Shown here piece by piece: positions 25,876-33,722 of a DNA stretch of 38,813 bases. Location: the NCBI GenBank assembly GCA_947564835.1, contig CANOET010000009.1:1-38813 (forward strand). Reading direction: 5' to 3'. The notes beneath the pieces were generated by a model. The model was not told where the DNA came from. It was given only the letters and a program-made list of their open reading frames with translations, and made no database searches. Source of the DNA: an uncultured Eubacterium sp. GTDB taxonomy: Bacteria > Bacillota > Clostridia > Lachnospirales > Lachnospiraceae. Position 1 is the first letter of the stretch. Every line of letters starts with the position of its first letter. A program made the translations under genes and the position numbers.

Positions 25876-28800
25876 GTGAAAATGGATGATGGGATACTGG
25901 AGAATTGTTATAAACGAAAGCTGCTGGAACAGGAAATCAAAATGCTTAAGTCCCGGGTAGAGGCATTGGAGGGGCAGCTAAACCAAAACAGGCTTGTTCA
26001 GAAGCCGCCGGTTTATGAGCAAAAGAAGGCGTTAAACGGATATGAAATAAAATTTTATGAATACAAAGAGAAATATCGATTATGGAATGAGATCGATCTT
26101 CGGGCAGTTCAGATGCCTGATAGAAAACAGTTGGTTTCCGTTGTATTGCCAGTGTATAATGGAGAAGATTATATCCGTCTGTCAGTGGAAAGTGTCCTGC
26201 AGCAGACGTATGAGAATTTTGAATTGATTTTGATTGATGACGGGTCTACAGACGGGACAGTACAGATAGCAGATGCATATGCGTGCCTGGACAGCAGGAT
26301 CAAAGTTTTTCACCAGCCAAATAGGAAATTGCCTAAAACATTGTCCAGAGGTTTCAGAATGGCCAGAGGAGAGTTTCTGACTTGGACAAGCGCTGATAAT
26401 ATCATGCACCCGACATTTTTAGAAGAGTTTGTCAGACAGATGAAGAAATATCCGGATGTGGATATGTTTTATGGAAATATGAAGCTGATCGATGAGGATG
26501 GAAAAGATTTGACGACTTTTGACTGGCATCCGCAGGCAGGCCATCCGGAGAATGTAATGTTACCAGAAAGCATCCTGGAATTGAATGTGTATCCAAGCAA
26601 TTATATAGGGGCCGCGTTTATGTATCGGTATGGAGTGGCACAAATAGCCGGGGATTATGCAGCGGGCCGGTATGGCATTGAAGATTATGACTACTGGATG
26701 AAGGTGAATGATTTGTTTACCGTACGGCATGTAGATTTTTTAGAACCTTTGTATTCTTACCGGATCCATGCGAAGTCGCTGACATCACAGGATAAGGAGC
26801 TAAAAATAACTGAAAACCGGTATCTGACTATGAGCTGGGATAATACCCGCAGAGATTATTTTTTGAAACCTTCTGTATGGGTATTTCGGGAGTGCAGGGC
26901 TTGTTTGGCGCCATTGAGAGAAAAATTGAAAAAGCATTTAAAGAAATGCGGGCATATTGTGATGAGCATGGATGATATCAGGGATTGCAGCAGTGAGCAT
27001 GATCAGAACATTGTGGTGATTGATCTGGGACAAGAATCCTTGGAAGCTGTGGAAAATTTGTCATTTCGTGTATTTACCGTATTGATTTTGGAACATCCGG
27101 TAAAATTTCAGGAGATGAATCGTTATTCCTGTTATATCAGCCTGAATGCGGTCGGCAGCGATGACTGGATAAGTGATTATAAAGGGTGGTTTGGAATCTG
27201 GAATGTAGAGCAGATGGCAGCTTTTATTCACGGGAAAGCACAAGTTGCAAGGCTGGCTGATCTGGAATGTTCTTTGGAAGAAGAAGGGAAAGCAGATTTT
27301 TCTATACTGATCTTATCAAATGGGAAGCTTGAAGCTTTAACAAACTGCTTGAAAAGGATTTATGAAGCCAGAGAGAGCGGCATAGAGGTAATTGTGGTTG
27401 CCAGTAAACAGAATATAGGAACGATCTGTCCTGCTGCGGAACAATTTCAAGAAACAATATTCTTAGGATGCACATCAGACAGGGAAGTGGACATGTTAAA
27501 TTTCGGCATATGGAACTCACACGGGGAATATATCATGTTTCTGGCAGAAGATTGTTCCATAATGCAGACATATTTTCATGAATTTAGAAAAATGTTTGAA
27601 GCATCCGGCAGTCTGGGAGCGGTCTGCGGGTCTGTAAGCTATAGAAATGCGGCAAAAAAAACATTATTGAGAAGTCATGAGTTCTCAGTTAAAGAAACGG
27701 ATGTACTGATAGATGATGAGATTTATGAACTTGGCTGTGTGAATATTACTTTCCGCAATAAACTGTTAAAAAGACTTGGCGGACTGCAGGAGGCAGTTCC
27801 AGGGTCAGGAATGGATCTTGCTGATATTTCCATTCAGGCTGCATTACGGTGTTTTGAAAAATACGGCTGGCATATACTGGCTGTGAAGGAAGGCGGAGTG
27901 GTCAGAGATTATGCACCGGATCTTTTGTTATCTCAGAAACATACACGCTTGCTGACAAATTATCTCATGAATAAGAACTTAGCAGTTGAAAAGTATACGG
28001 ATCAGGCATACATACAAGCGCTTTTATACAAAAAGGAAAGAATTGAATTCCGCTATATCTTACATGATGCAAAGCGGACGGCGGATCTGGACGCAGATAC
28101 CGTCAGATGGCAATATACACGCAGGGATGCAGAAAAAAGGACGGAATATAGCGACAATGGGCAGGTAACCGTATCTGTGATTGTTCCTGTGTATAATGTC
28201 AGGGAGTATTTGGAGAAATGTTTGGCTTCTCTACTGGTGCAGACGTTTCCGGATTATGAAATTATTTTGGTTGATGATGGTTCTACAGACGGCAGTGCAG
28301 AGCTCTGTGATACATATGCAAAAACAGATGAACGAATCCGGGTATTTCATAAACAAAACGGCGGTTTGTCAGATGCAAGGAATTATGGCATTTTAAGGGC
28401 AAATGGTGAATATGTGTTTTTTATTGACAGCGATGATTGGATTGATAAAGACACCCTGCAAAAATTGTATCAGATCGCCAGGGATTATCATGCAGATATT
28501 GCAGAATGCAGTTATCGGAACATCTATGCAGATGGCATAAAAGAAGAGACGGATAATACGGGGCTGGTTATAACAGGAGACAGTGTGTTTGCCCTGCGCA
28601 ATCAGATGAATTGGAAATATTTTAAATCGGTAGCATGGAACAAATTGTATAAAAGAAAACTGTTCCGGAAAGAAAATATGTATCCGGTAGGAAGATATCA
28701 TGAAGATGAATTTACAACACATAAACTTTTTTGGGAGGCTGCTCATTTGGTCTATCTGGATCAGTCCTTATACAATTATAATCATACGCGGGATGGAAGT

Positions 28801-29133
28801 ATTACAGGGACAGTTACGTCAAAAATCCTGGACAGCTGCTTTGCACTTCGGGAAAGGGTAAGTTTTATCTGCAGTCATCATATTACAGAATTAGAGAAGA
28901 AAGTAAAGAATCTTTACTGTTGGATGCTGTTTGACAGAATCAGGAAATGTTATCAGGCAGGAGTGGATGATCAGAGGCTGAAAGAACTCTTGCATCTGCT
29001 TTATGAAGAATATGATGAGGTTGCAGGCTGGGATATCAGTGATAGGAATAAATACGATTATCTGATGCTTGCCAGTTCGTATGAGGCATTTAATAGGAAA
29101 AAAGATCAGGAGGAACAGTCTTGTCAGGAATAA
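25876..29133 (+). CDS. Multi-domain glycosyltransferase with three GT2-like domains
   Basis: The protein has 1085 residues. A short coiled-coil-like segment (about 15-45) comes first. A GT2 domain starts near residue 88 (VSVVLPVYNGEDYI, IDDGSTDGT). A middle region (about 473-690) has the GT2 outline, FSILILSNGKLEALTNCL and IMFLAEDCSIM, but lacks a standard DxD. A second canonical GT2 domain starts near 765 (VSVIVPVYNVREYL, VDDGSTDGS, FIDSDDWID). Two active domains could add alternating sugars, as in bifunctional capsule polymerases; the middle one may be structural. The GTG start is chosen from its GGAGG. The 3' end overlaps the epimerase gene by 13 bases. Confidence 0.87.
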   Translation: MKMDDGILENCYKRKLLEQEIKMLKSRVEALEGQLNQNRLVQKPPVYEQKKALNGYEIKFYEYKEKYRLWNEIDLRAVQMPDRKQLVSVVLPVYNGEDYIRLSVESVLQQTYENFELILIDDGSTDGTVQIADAYACLDSRIKVFHQPNRKLPKTLSRGFRMARGEFLTWTSADNIMHPTFLEEFVRQMKKYPDVDMFYGNMKLIDEDGKDLTTFDWHPQAGHPENVMLPESILELNVYPSNYIGAAFMYRYGVAQIAGDYAAGRYGIEDYDYWMKVNDLFTVRHVDFLEPLYSYRIHAKSLTSQDKELKITENRYLTMSWDNTRRDYFLKPSVWVFRECRACLAPLREKLKKHLKKCGHIVMSMDDIRDCSSEHDQNIVVIDLGQESLEAVENLSFRVFTVLILEHPVKFQEMNRYSCYISLNAVGSDDWISDYKGWFGIWNVEQMAAFIHGKAQVARLADLECSLEEEGKADFSILILSNGKLEALTNCLKRIYEARESGIEVIVVASKQNIGTICPAAEQFQETIFLGCTSDREVDMLNFGIWNSHGEYIMFLAEDCSIMQTYFHEFRKMFEASGSLGAVCGSVSYRNAAKKTLLRSHEFSVKETDVLIDDEIYELGCVNITFRNKLLKRLGGLQEAVPGSGMDLADISIQAALRCFEKYGWHILAVKEGGVVRDYAPDLLLSQKHTRLLTNYLMNKNLAVEKYTDQAYIQALLYKKERIEFRYILHDAKRTADLDADTVRWQYTRRDAEKRTEYSDNGQVTVSVIVPVYNVREYLEKCLASLLVQTFPDYEIILVDDGSTDGSAELCDTYAKTDERIRVFHKQNGGLSDARNYGILRANGEYVFFIDSDDWIDKDTLQKLYQIARDYHADIAECSYRNIYADGIKEETDNTGLVITGDSVFALRNQMNWKYFKSVAWNKLYKRKLFRKENMYPVGRYHEDEFTTHKLFWEAAHLVYLDQSLYNYNHTRDGSITGTVTSKILDSCFALRERVSFICSHHITELEKKVKNLYCWMLFDRIRKCYQAGVDDQRLKELLHLLYEEYDEVAGWDISDRNKYDYLMLASSYEAFNRKKDQEEQSCQE
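29108..29113 (+). promoter_or_regulatory. AGGAGG ribosome site for a TTG start
   Basis: A full AGGAGG lies 7 bases before TTG 29121, inside the 3' end of the previous gene. It supports a non-ATG start and coupled translation of the epimerase gene. Confidence 0.75.
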
Positions 29134-30227
29134 AGAAAATCATACTTGTCTTTGGAACGAGGCCGGAAGCAATCAAGATGTGTCCGCTGGTGAATGAATT
29201 AAAAAAAAGAAGCGGTGTTGAAATTAAAGTCTGCGTAACGGGGCAGCATAAGGAAATGCTGCAGCAGGTATTGGATGTATTCCGGGTGGTGCCGGATTAC
29301 GACCTCGCAATTATGAAAAAGGATCAGACATTGTTTGATGTAACAGCAAATATTCTGAACCGGATCGGTACGGTCCTGGATTTGGAAAAACCAGATATTG
29401 TACTGGTACACGGGGATACAACAACAACTTTTGCAACTGCACTGGCATGTTTTTATAAGCAGATCCAGGTTGGGCATGTAGAAGCCGGCTTAAGGACTTA
29501 TGATATATTTTCGCCATATCCGGAGGAATTTAACAGGCAGGCAGTGAGTATTGTATCTGCATATAATTTTGCTCCAACACAAACAGCGAAAGAGCATTTG
29601 CTGAAGGAAGGAAAAAAAGAAGAAAATATATATGTAACTGGAAATACAGCGATTGATGCTTTAAAAACAACCGTTCATCCGCAATACCATCATCCTGTTT
29701 TAGAATGGTCAAAAGGGTTCCGCCTGATCGTGCTGACTGCACACCGAAGGGAGAATCTGGGAGAACCGTTGATTCATATGTTTCGGGCGGTCAGGAGCAT
29801 TGTAGAAGAACATAAGGATATTAAGGTTGTATATCCGATTCATTTAAATCCTGTGGTTAGAAAAACGGCAGATGATATACTGGGGCATCATGACAGAATC
29901 CGGTTGATTGAGCCTATGGATGTTATTGGATTCCATAACCTGCTTGCAAATTCTTACCTGATTCTGACTGACAGCGGGGGGATTCAGGAGGAGGCGCCGT
30001 CTTTGGGAAAACCTGTGCTGGTTATGCGAGACACAACTGAACGGCCCGAAGGAATACGGGCGGGAACCTTGAAATTGGTTGGAACCAGGGAGGATGGGAT
30101 TTATCAATGTTTCCATACATTGCTTACGGATCAGTCTGAATATGAAAAAATGAGCAGGGCATCAAATCCATATGGGGATGGACATGCCAGTGAAAGGATT
30201 GCGGATATTCTTTGCAGGGTAAATTAG
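29121..30227 (+). CDS. wecB: UDP-N-acetylglucosamine 2-epimerase (non-hydrolysing)
   Basis: All family signatures are present in 368 residues: FGTRPEAIKM, HGDTTTTFA, GHVEAGLRT, PEEFNRQ, TGNTAIDAL, TAHRRENLG and TDSGGIQEEAPSLGKPVLVMR with TTERPEG. The enzyme interconverts UDP-GlcNAc and UDP-ManNAc in the cytoplasm. It implies ManNAc or a derivative in the glycan or linkage unit, as in teichoic acid linkage. No UDP-ManNAc dehydrogenase is visible here. The start is TTG with a perfect ribosome site, overlapping the upstream gene by 13 bases. The synonym mnaA is used in Firmicutes. Confidence 0.96.
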   Translation: MSGIKKIILVFGTRPEAIKMCPLVNELKKRSGVEIKVCVTGQHKEMLQQVLDVFRVVPDYDLAIMKKDQTLFDVTANILNRIGTVLDLEKPDIVLVHGDTTTTFATALACFYKQIQVGHVEAGLRTYDIFSPYPEEFNRQAVSIVSAYNFAPTQTAKEHLLKEGKKEENIYVTGNTAIDALKTTVHPQYHHPVLEWSKGFRLIVLTAHRRENLGEPLIHMFRAVRSIVEEHKDIKVVYPIHLNPVVRKTADDILGHHDRIRLIEPMDVIGFHNLLANSYLILTDSGGIQEEAPSLGKPVLVMRDTTERPEGIRAGTLKLVGTREDGIYQCFHTLLTDQSEYEKMSRASNPYGDGHASERIADILCRVN

Positions 30228-30247
30228 AGTATCCAGATAGGAGCTGT

Positions 30248-31576
30248 ATGAGAAGAAAGATTCATAAAATAACAATTCTGGCAGTTATTTTTATTTTGGC
30301 AGCGGGTTTGTTGGCAATTATGTTTTATCCATTTCCGAATCGGAATCTGGAACTGCAGTTTCTTACCGATGGGAATACTTATACGGTAGACAGAGAATAC
30401 AGTGACGTGATTGATGAGGCGGCAAATCAGTTTGTATTTGAGGATACAGACAGTTTTCTGATCAAAGAAGTACGCATCTATGGAAAAATAAAATCTATGT
30501 GCCTTAAAAAGATAAATTACAGTGAGTTAGCCAGTTATTTTTCCGAAATCAGAAACGCAGAAATGCAATGGGTGGAAAATGGCTTGCAGTTTACGGGCAC
30601 TGGACAGATTTGCCTGATTATGAACGATGCATTTCAAAAGCTATTGAAATCATATGCGAAGACTTGTCTGATGGAACGAATGATTTTGTCAGGATTGTTC
30701 CTTGCAGTGATGGGATTCCTATACTGCGGCTGCATCCTGATGGAGGACAGGCTGTTTTCAGAAGGCAGGAATTATCATGGTATGCTGTATGAATTAAAAA
30801 AATTTGCACGGGATATGAGACAGTACGTTCAGTATATGGTTTACGCAGCGCGGACAGATTTGAAAGCGGAAGTGGCAAATTCCTATTTAAACAGGCTTTG
30901 GTGGCTGTTGGAACCATTTTTTAACATGATTGTGTATGTGATTGTTTTTGGAAGGGTAATGGGTAATTCGGTGGAGAATTATGCGACATTTGTTTTTTCG
31001 GCATTGCTGATGTGGAATTTTTTTAATAAAACGATTAATTACTCTGTAAAGCTGGTACGTAATAACAAAGATATTATCACGAAGGTATATATTCCTAAGT
31101 TTGTAATATTGCTTTCAAATATGATCCTGAATTTATTTAAACTTCTATTTTCATTAATAGTGCTGGTTCTTATGATGGCTGTTTTTCATGTACAAGTTGG
31201 GGTTCAGCTGCTATGGGTATTTCCAGCTTATCTGGTTATGATACTGCTGGCATTTGGAATAGGAATGATATTTCTGCATTTTGGTGTATACGTAGATGAT
31301 TTGTCCTATGCAGTCGGCATTTTGTTAAATATGCTGATGTTTTTATCCGGTACATTTTATGAAGTGATGACGACGCTGCCGGAACCTTTAAATACGATTA
31401 TGATCTGCCTGAACCCTGCAGCAATGTTTATTGATACGATGCGAAATGCGCTGCTGTATCATACGGCCAGCAATCTGCCGGTTTTAGGAATGTGGCTGCT
31501 GCTTTCCATTCAGCTGTGCGGCATTGGGATACATATTGTATACAAAAATGAAAATAGTTATGTAAAGGTGGTTTAG
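30248..31576 (+). CDS. ABC-2 type polysaccharide export permease (Wzm/TagG-like) with an N-terminal extension
   Basis: The C-terminal 250 or so residues are a six-helix ABC-2 permease (NRLWWLLEPFFNMIVYVIVFG, then LNPAAMFIDTMRNALLY). Unusually for Wzm/TagG proteins of about 260 residues, there are about 190 residues in front: a membrane segment near 8-28, a polar region of about 120 residues predicted outside, and a second segment near 150-172. The ATPase gene follows after 3 bases, so the two form one exporter for a lipid-linked glycan. ATG 30248 follows AGGAG at a short spacing of 4 bases; the TTG at 30212 overlapping the epimerase gene is less likely. Confidence 0.88.
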   Translation: MRRKIHKITILAVIFILAAGLLAIMFYPFPNRNLELQFLTDGNTYTVDREYSDVIDEAANQFVFEDTDSFLIKEVRIYGKIKSMCLKKINYSELASYFSEIRNAEMQWVENGLQFTGTGQICLIMNDAFQKLLKSYAKTCLMERMILSGLFLAVMGFLYCGCILMEDRLFSEGRNYHGMLYELKKFARDMRQYVQYMVYAARTDLKAEVANSYLNRLWWLLEPFFNMIVYVIVFGRVMGNSVENYATFVFSALLMWNFFNKTINYSVKLVRNNKDIITKVYIPKFVILLSNMILNLFKLLFSLIVLVLMMAVFHVQVGVQLLWVFPAYLVMILLAFGIGMIFLHFGVYVDDLSYAVGILLNMLMFLSGTFYEVMTTLPEPLNTIMICLNPAAMFIDTMRNALLYHTASNLPVLGMWLLLSIQLCGIGIHIVYKNENSYVKVV

Positions 31577-31579
31577 CAT

Positions 31580-32308
31580 ATGAAGAATGTCGCGTTAGAG
31601 GTAAGCCATGTCAGTATTAATTATAAAAATCTGATTCATATGTCTATGCATCAGAGCCTTCTAAACAGAAAGGCAAAGAAGGCAGATACGATACAGGCAG
31701 TCCGGGATATTTCGTTCTGTGTCAATCAGGGAGAGATTCTTGGAATTGTAGGAAGGAATGGTTCTGGAAAGACTACGCTGCTGCGGTCGATTGCAGGAAT
31801 TTTTCAGCCGGATGAAGGACAGATTGATACAAAAGGCAACCGTGTTTCGCTGATGGCAATCGGGATTGGGTTTAATCCGAACAATACAGGACGGGAAAAT
31901 ATCCTTAAGTCAGGGATGCTGCTTGGATGCAGGCTGGACTACATAAAAGAGCGTATGGACGAAATTATCGAATTTTCGGAGTTAGGAGATTTTATAGAAA
32001 GGCCGGTCAGGACTTATTCCAGTGGTATGTATTCAAAATTGTCGTTTGCGGTAACGGCTATACTGGATACGGATATTATGCTTGTGGATGAGGTATTAAG
32101 CGTAGGGGATGAGCATTTCAGAAGAAAAAGTTATCGGAAAATGGAAGAATTGATGCGGAGTAATCGGACGGTCCTGATTGTTTCTCACGCGACAGATACG
32201 TTGAAAAAATTTTGTGACAGGGTTCTGTGGATCAATGACGGGCAGTATAAGAAGATGGGAGATACGCAAGAGGTACTGGCAGAATATGATGCGTTTATGC
32301 GCATATAG
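31580..32308 (+). CDS. ABC transporter ATP-binding protein for polysaccharide export (Wzt/TagH-like, short form)
   Basis: The 242-residue ATPase has Walker A GRNGSGKTT (58-66), signature YSSGMYSKL (146-154), Walker B IMLVDE with catalytic E171, and an H-loop SH. GFNPNNTGRENI is typical of the polysaccharide/teichoic acid exporter subfamily. It ends after the nucleotide-binding domain and so lacks the C-terminal carbohydrate-binding domain that many Wzt proteins use to recognise a capped chain end. This suggests export without chain-end recognition by the ATPase. It partners with the permease directly upstream. Confidence 0.94.
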   Translation: MKNVALEVSHVSINYKNLIHMSMHQSLLNRKAKKADTIQAVRDISFCVNQGEILGIVGRNGSGKTTLLRSIAGIFQPDEGQIDTKGNRVSLMAIGIGFNPNNTGRENILKSGMLLGCRLDYIKERMDEIIEFSELGDFIERPVRTYSSGMYSKLSFAVTAILDTDIMLVDEVLSVGDEHFRRKSYRKMEELMRSNRTVLIVSHATDTLKKFCDRVLWINDGQYKKMGDTQEVLAEYDAFMRI

Positions 32309-32324
32309 GAAAGGAGCAGTTTTT

Positions 32325-32750
32325 ATGAAAAAGTATCATACAGGGTATGTACCGGGTGTCTATGATTTGTTTCATATCGGACATTTAAATCTGATTCGGA
32401 ATTGTAAAAAATATTGTGACTATCTGATTGTGGGTGTGCTGACGGATGAGCTTGTAGAGTTTTATAAGGGGAAAAAGCCTTTTATTCCGTTTGCGGAGAG
32501 GGCGGAAATTATAGAAGCATTGAAAGATGTGGACAAGGTAATAGCAGTTGGATTTGAGAATACAGATAAGATCGATGCGTGGCATCAGCTGCATTATGAT
32601 GTGCATTTTTCTGGTGATGACCACAAGGATGACTGGCAGGAAGTGAACCTGCAGCTGTGCAGTTTGGGAGCGGCAATGGAATTTTTGCCTTATACGAAAA
32701 GTACAAGTTCTACACAGCTGCGAAAGCTGATTGAGGATGCGTTTCTTTGA
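32325..32750 (+). CDS. TagD-like cytidylyltransferase (stand-alone)
   Basis: The 141-residue protein matches glycerol-3-phosphate cytidylyltransferase-like enzymes: YVPGVYDLFHIGHLNLI with HxGH, DYLIVGVLTDEL, and STSSTQLRK as the second signature. Its size is close to TagD (about 130 residues). It would make a CDP-alcohol donor from CTP and a phosphorylated small alcohol. ATG 32325 has aaggag 8 bases upstream; longer in-frame starts overlap the ATPase gene. The LicD gene follows after 12 bases, repeating the cytidylyltransferase/LicD pairing seen at the left end of the core. Substrate not determined. Confidence 0.9.
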   Translation: MKKYHTGYVPGVYDLFHIGHLNLIRNCKKYCDYLIVGVLTDELVEFYKGKKPFIPFAERAEIIEALKDVDKVIAVGFENTDKIDAWHQLHYDVHFSGDDHKDDWQEVNLQLCSLGAAMEFLPYTKSTSSTQLRKLIEDAFL

Positions 32751-32762
32751 CAGGAGGGTATT

Positions 32763-33692
32763 ATGAGTGAAATTGAAATGGATATCCATTCGGAAGGGCA
32801 AATGAAACTCCTAAAAAAAGCACAGGAGTTTAATCGGATCTTATTGCGGGAGATTGACCGTGTATGCAGTAAATATGGACTGAAATATTATTTAATATGC
32901 GGAGCTTTGCTTGGGGCAGTCAGGCATAAAAGCTTTATCCCGTGGGATGATGACATTGATATTGCTATGACAAGACACGATTTTGATATCTTAAAAAAAT
33001 ATGCATCCAGCGAATGGGATGGAAAAGAATTTTTATTTGTGGATTATAGTGAATTAGGGAAGGGTGTTTTTCTGGATTTTTTGTCACGTGTTGTATACAT
33101 GAAAGAAGAAGTTTCTGTCATCACCTATCAGAAAATACACGGGAAAGGACGGAGTGATATAGAAAATCATATTCCGTTGGATATTTATGTTTTAGATCAT
33201 GCTTCTGATAATGAAAAAAAACATAAACTTCACACGATGCTGCTGCAGGGTATTTATGGATTATGCATGGGGCATCGGGCTTTTGTAAATTTTGACGAGT
33301 ATAAAGACCAGCCGCCTTCGCGCAGAAGACTGATACATTTATTAGTCAGTATGGGTCGGCTGGTACCGGCGAAAGTATTGTTCGCTTTTTATGAAGCGGT
33401 CAGAAAAAAATATAACAAAAATATGGACACAGACAGCTATATTATGTCGAACGGATTTATTTTTTGCTTGCCTTTGCGTTTTAAAAAGGCGTGGTTTGGT
33501 GATGGAGTGCGCGTTTTGATTGATGATGAAGAGTTTTTAGGCCCGAAAGACTGGGATTCATATCTGTGTGTGCAATATGGGGATTATATGAAACTTCCTC
33601 CGCTTAAATACAGACATCCGGCACATACATATGGGGCAGATGGGATATTTCACACTATAAAATATGCGCAGGAAGATGAAACTAGTATCTGA
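32763..33692 (+). CDS. LicD-family phospho-group transferase
   Basis: The 309-residue protein has an intact LicD core: ICGALLGAVRHKSFIPWDDDID with the acidic metal site, and IPLDIYVLDHA further on. It is preceded by caggaggg at a good distance. It presumably uses the CDP-linked product of the gene upstream to decorate the glycan with a phospho-alcohol, before export if it acts in the cytoplasm. It differs clearly from the LicD at 5168, so the two probably have different donors or acceptors. Last gene of the clearly AT-rich core. Confidence 0.93.
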   Translation: MSEIEMDIHSEGQMKLLKKAQEFNRILLREIDRVCSKYGLKYYLICGALLGAVRHKSFIPWDDDIDIAMTRHDFDILKKYASSEWDGKEFLFVDYSELGKGVFLDFLSRVVYMKEEVSVITYQKIHGKGRSDIENHIPLDIYVLDHASDNEKKHKLHTMLLQGIYGLCMGHRAFVNFDEYKDQPPSRRRLIHLLVSMGRLVPAKVLFAFYEAVRKKYNKNMDTDSYIMSNGFIFCLPLRFKKAWFGDGVRVLIDDEEFLGPKDWDSYLCVQYGDYMKLPPLKYRHPAHTYGADGIFHTIKYAQEDETSI

Positions 33693-33722
33693 ATGATTGG
33701 GAAAGTGTGGGGATAGAGGGGA

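Noticed and set aside
29976..29981. G6 run in the epimerase gene as another phase switch
   Set aside because: It encodes part of the strictly conserved SGGIQEE motif, is short, and is followed by ATT rather than TA. It is explained by the protein sequence.
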